DNA of 5,753 bases from Acidicaldus organivorans (GTDB lineage: Bacteria; Pseudomonadota; Alphaproteobacteria; Acetobacterales; Acetobacteraceae), in NCBI GenBank assembly GCA_000759655.1, contig KN174060.1:2953-8705 (forward strand), read 5' to 3'. The notes under the pieces were generated by a model. It was not told the DNA's origin and did not search any database. It was given only the letters and a program-made list of their open reading frames with translations. The position numbers and the translations under genes were made by a program. Shown one piece after another: positions 5,574 to 5,753 of the stretch (position 1 is its first letter; each line of letters begins with the position of its first letter).

Positions 5574-5753
5574 ATGCGTCTTTCCGGAAAAGTCGCGATC
5601 ATCACCGGGGGCGCGCGCGGCATCGGCGCGGCGATCGCCGAACGTTACGTCGAGGAGGGGGCGGTGGTGGTGATCGCCGATCGCGATGGCGCGGCAGCCC
5701 AGGCGCTCGCCGCCCGCCTCGGCCACGGTGCGATGGGGCTTGCCTGCGACGTC
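5574..5753 (+). CDS. smoS: Sorbitol dehydrogenase-like SDR, N-terminal part (3' end outside window)
   Basis: Sixty codons are present and run off the right edge without a stop. The protein starts MRLSGKVAIITGGARGIG, with the classical TGxxxGIG cofactor loop at residues 11-18. AD at the end of the second strand (VVVIADRD) suggests NAD preference. The opening, including ITGGARGIG, AERYVEEGA and a CDV motif where the third strand should end, resembles SmoS-type sorbitol (L-iditol 2-) dehydrogenase of alphaproteobacteria, which oxidises D-sorbitol to D-fructose. The catalytic Ser, Tyr and Lys are beyond the window, so activity cannot be judged. It begins 10 bases after the previous dehydrogenase and is certainly in the same operon. 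The SmoS call rests on the N-terminal 60 residues and on the SmoEFG-like context. Confidence 0.75.
   Translation, partial: MRLSGKVAIITGGARGIGAAIAERYVEEGAVVVIADRDGAAAQALAARLGHGAMGLACDV

Noticed and set aside
4472..5623. Open frame of 383 codons on the - strand opposite the permease and the first dehydrogenase
   Set aside because: It spans the ends of two convincing genes and their ribosome binding site, and has the acidic/Gly/Arg-rich composition of a shadow frame.
1..5753. CRISPR array, insertion sequence, tRNA or attachment site
   Set aside because: No regularly spaced repeats, terminal inverted repeats, transposase-like protein or tRNA-like cloverleaf was recognised; nearly the whole window is explained by coding sequence.

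Overview
The window is GC-rich and densely packed, with every gene on the + strand and coding codons mostly ending in C or G. The proteins look alphaproteobacterial. My best guess is the Rhodospirillales/Acetobacteraceae or a relative, but that rests on protein style and composition, not on a marker gene.

Layout. Bases 1-593 are the 3' part of moaA (molybdenum cofactor biosynthesis). After a 67-base gap with a plausible promoter comes a SorC/DeoR-type sugar-binding transcriptional regulator (661-1623). An 85-base gap follows. It holds a TTGACA-type promoter and a perfect 16-base palindrome (TTGAGC-N4-GCTCAA), and opens a tightly packed polyol operon. The operon contains a periplasmic substrate-binding protein (1709-3022), two ABC permeases (3073-3951 and 3959-4765), a complete short-chain dehydrogenase of the galactitol/arabinitol dehydrogenase type (4790-5563), and the first 60 codons of a second short-chain dehydrogenase resembling sorbitol dehydrogenase SmoS (5574 to the edge).

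How the genes work together. The transporter resembles the SmoEFG sorbitol/mannitol importer. The binding protein would capture a hexitol in the periplasm, the two permeases would form the channel, and the two dehydrogenases would oxidise imported polyols to ketoses. The SorC-type protein would sense a sugar or polyol derivative and act at the palindrome just downstream of the operon promoter. A TGAGCA half-site over the regulator's own -10 box hints at autoregulation. No ATP-binding subunit lies in the window, so it must be beyond the right edge or elsewhere.

I see no mobile element, CRISPR array, RNA gene or frameshifted gene. This is a well-organised catabolic operon next to a housekeeping gene, not an obviously new system. 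The points worth a second look are the regulatory gap, the tandem pair of unlike dehydrogenases and the missing ATPase.
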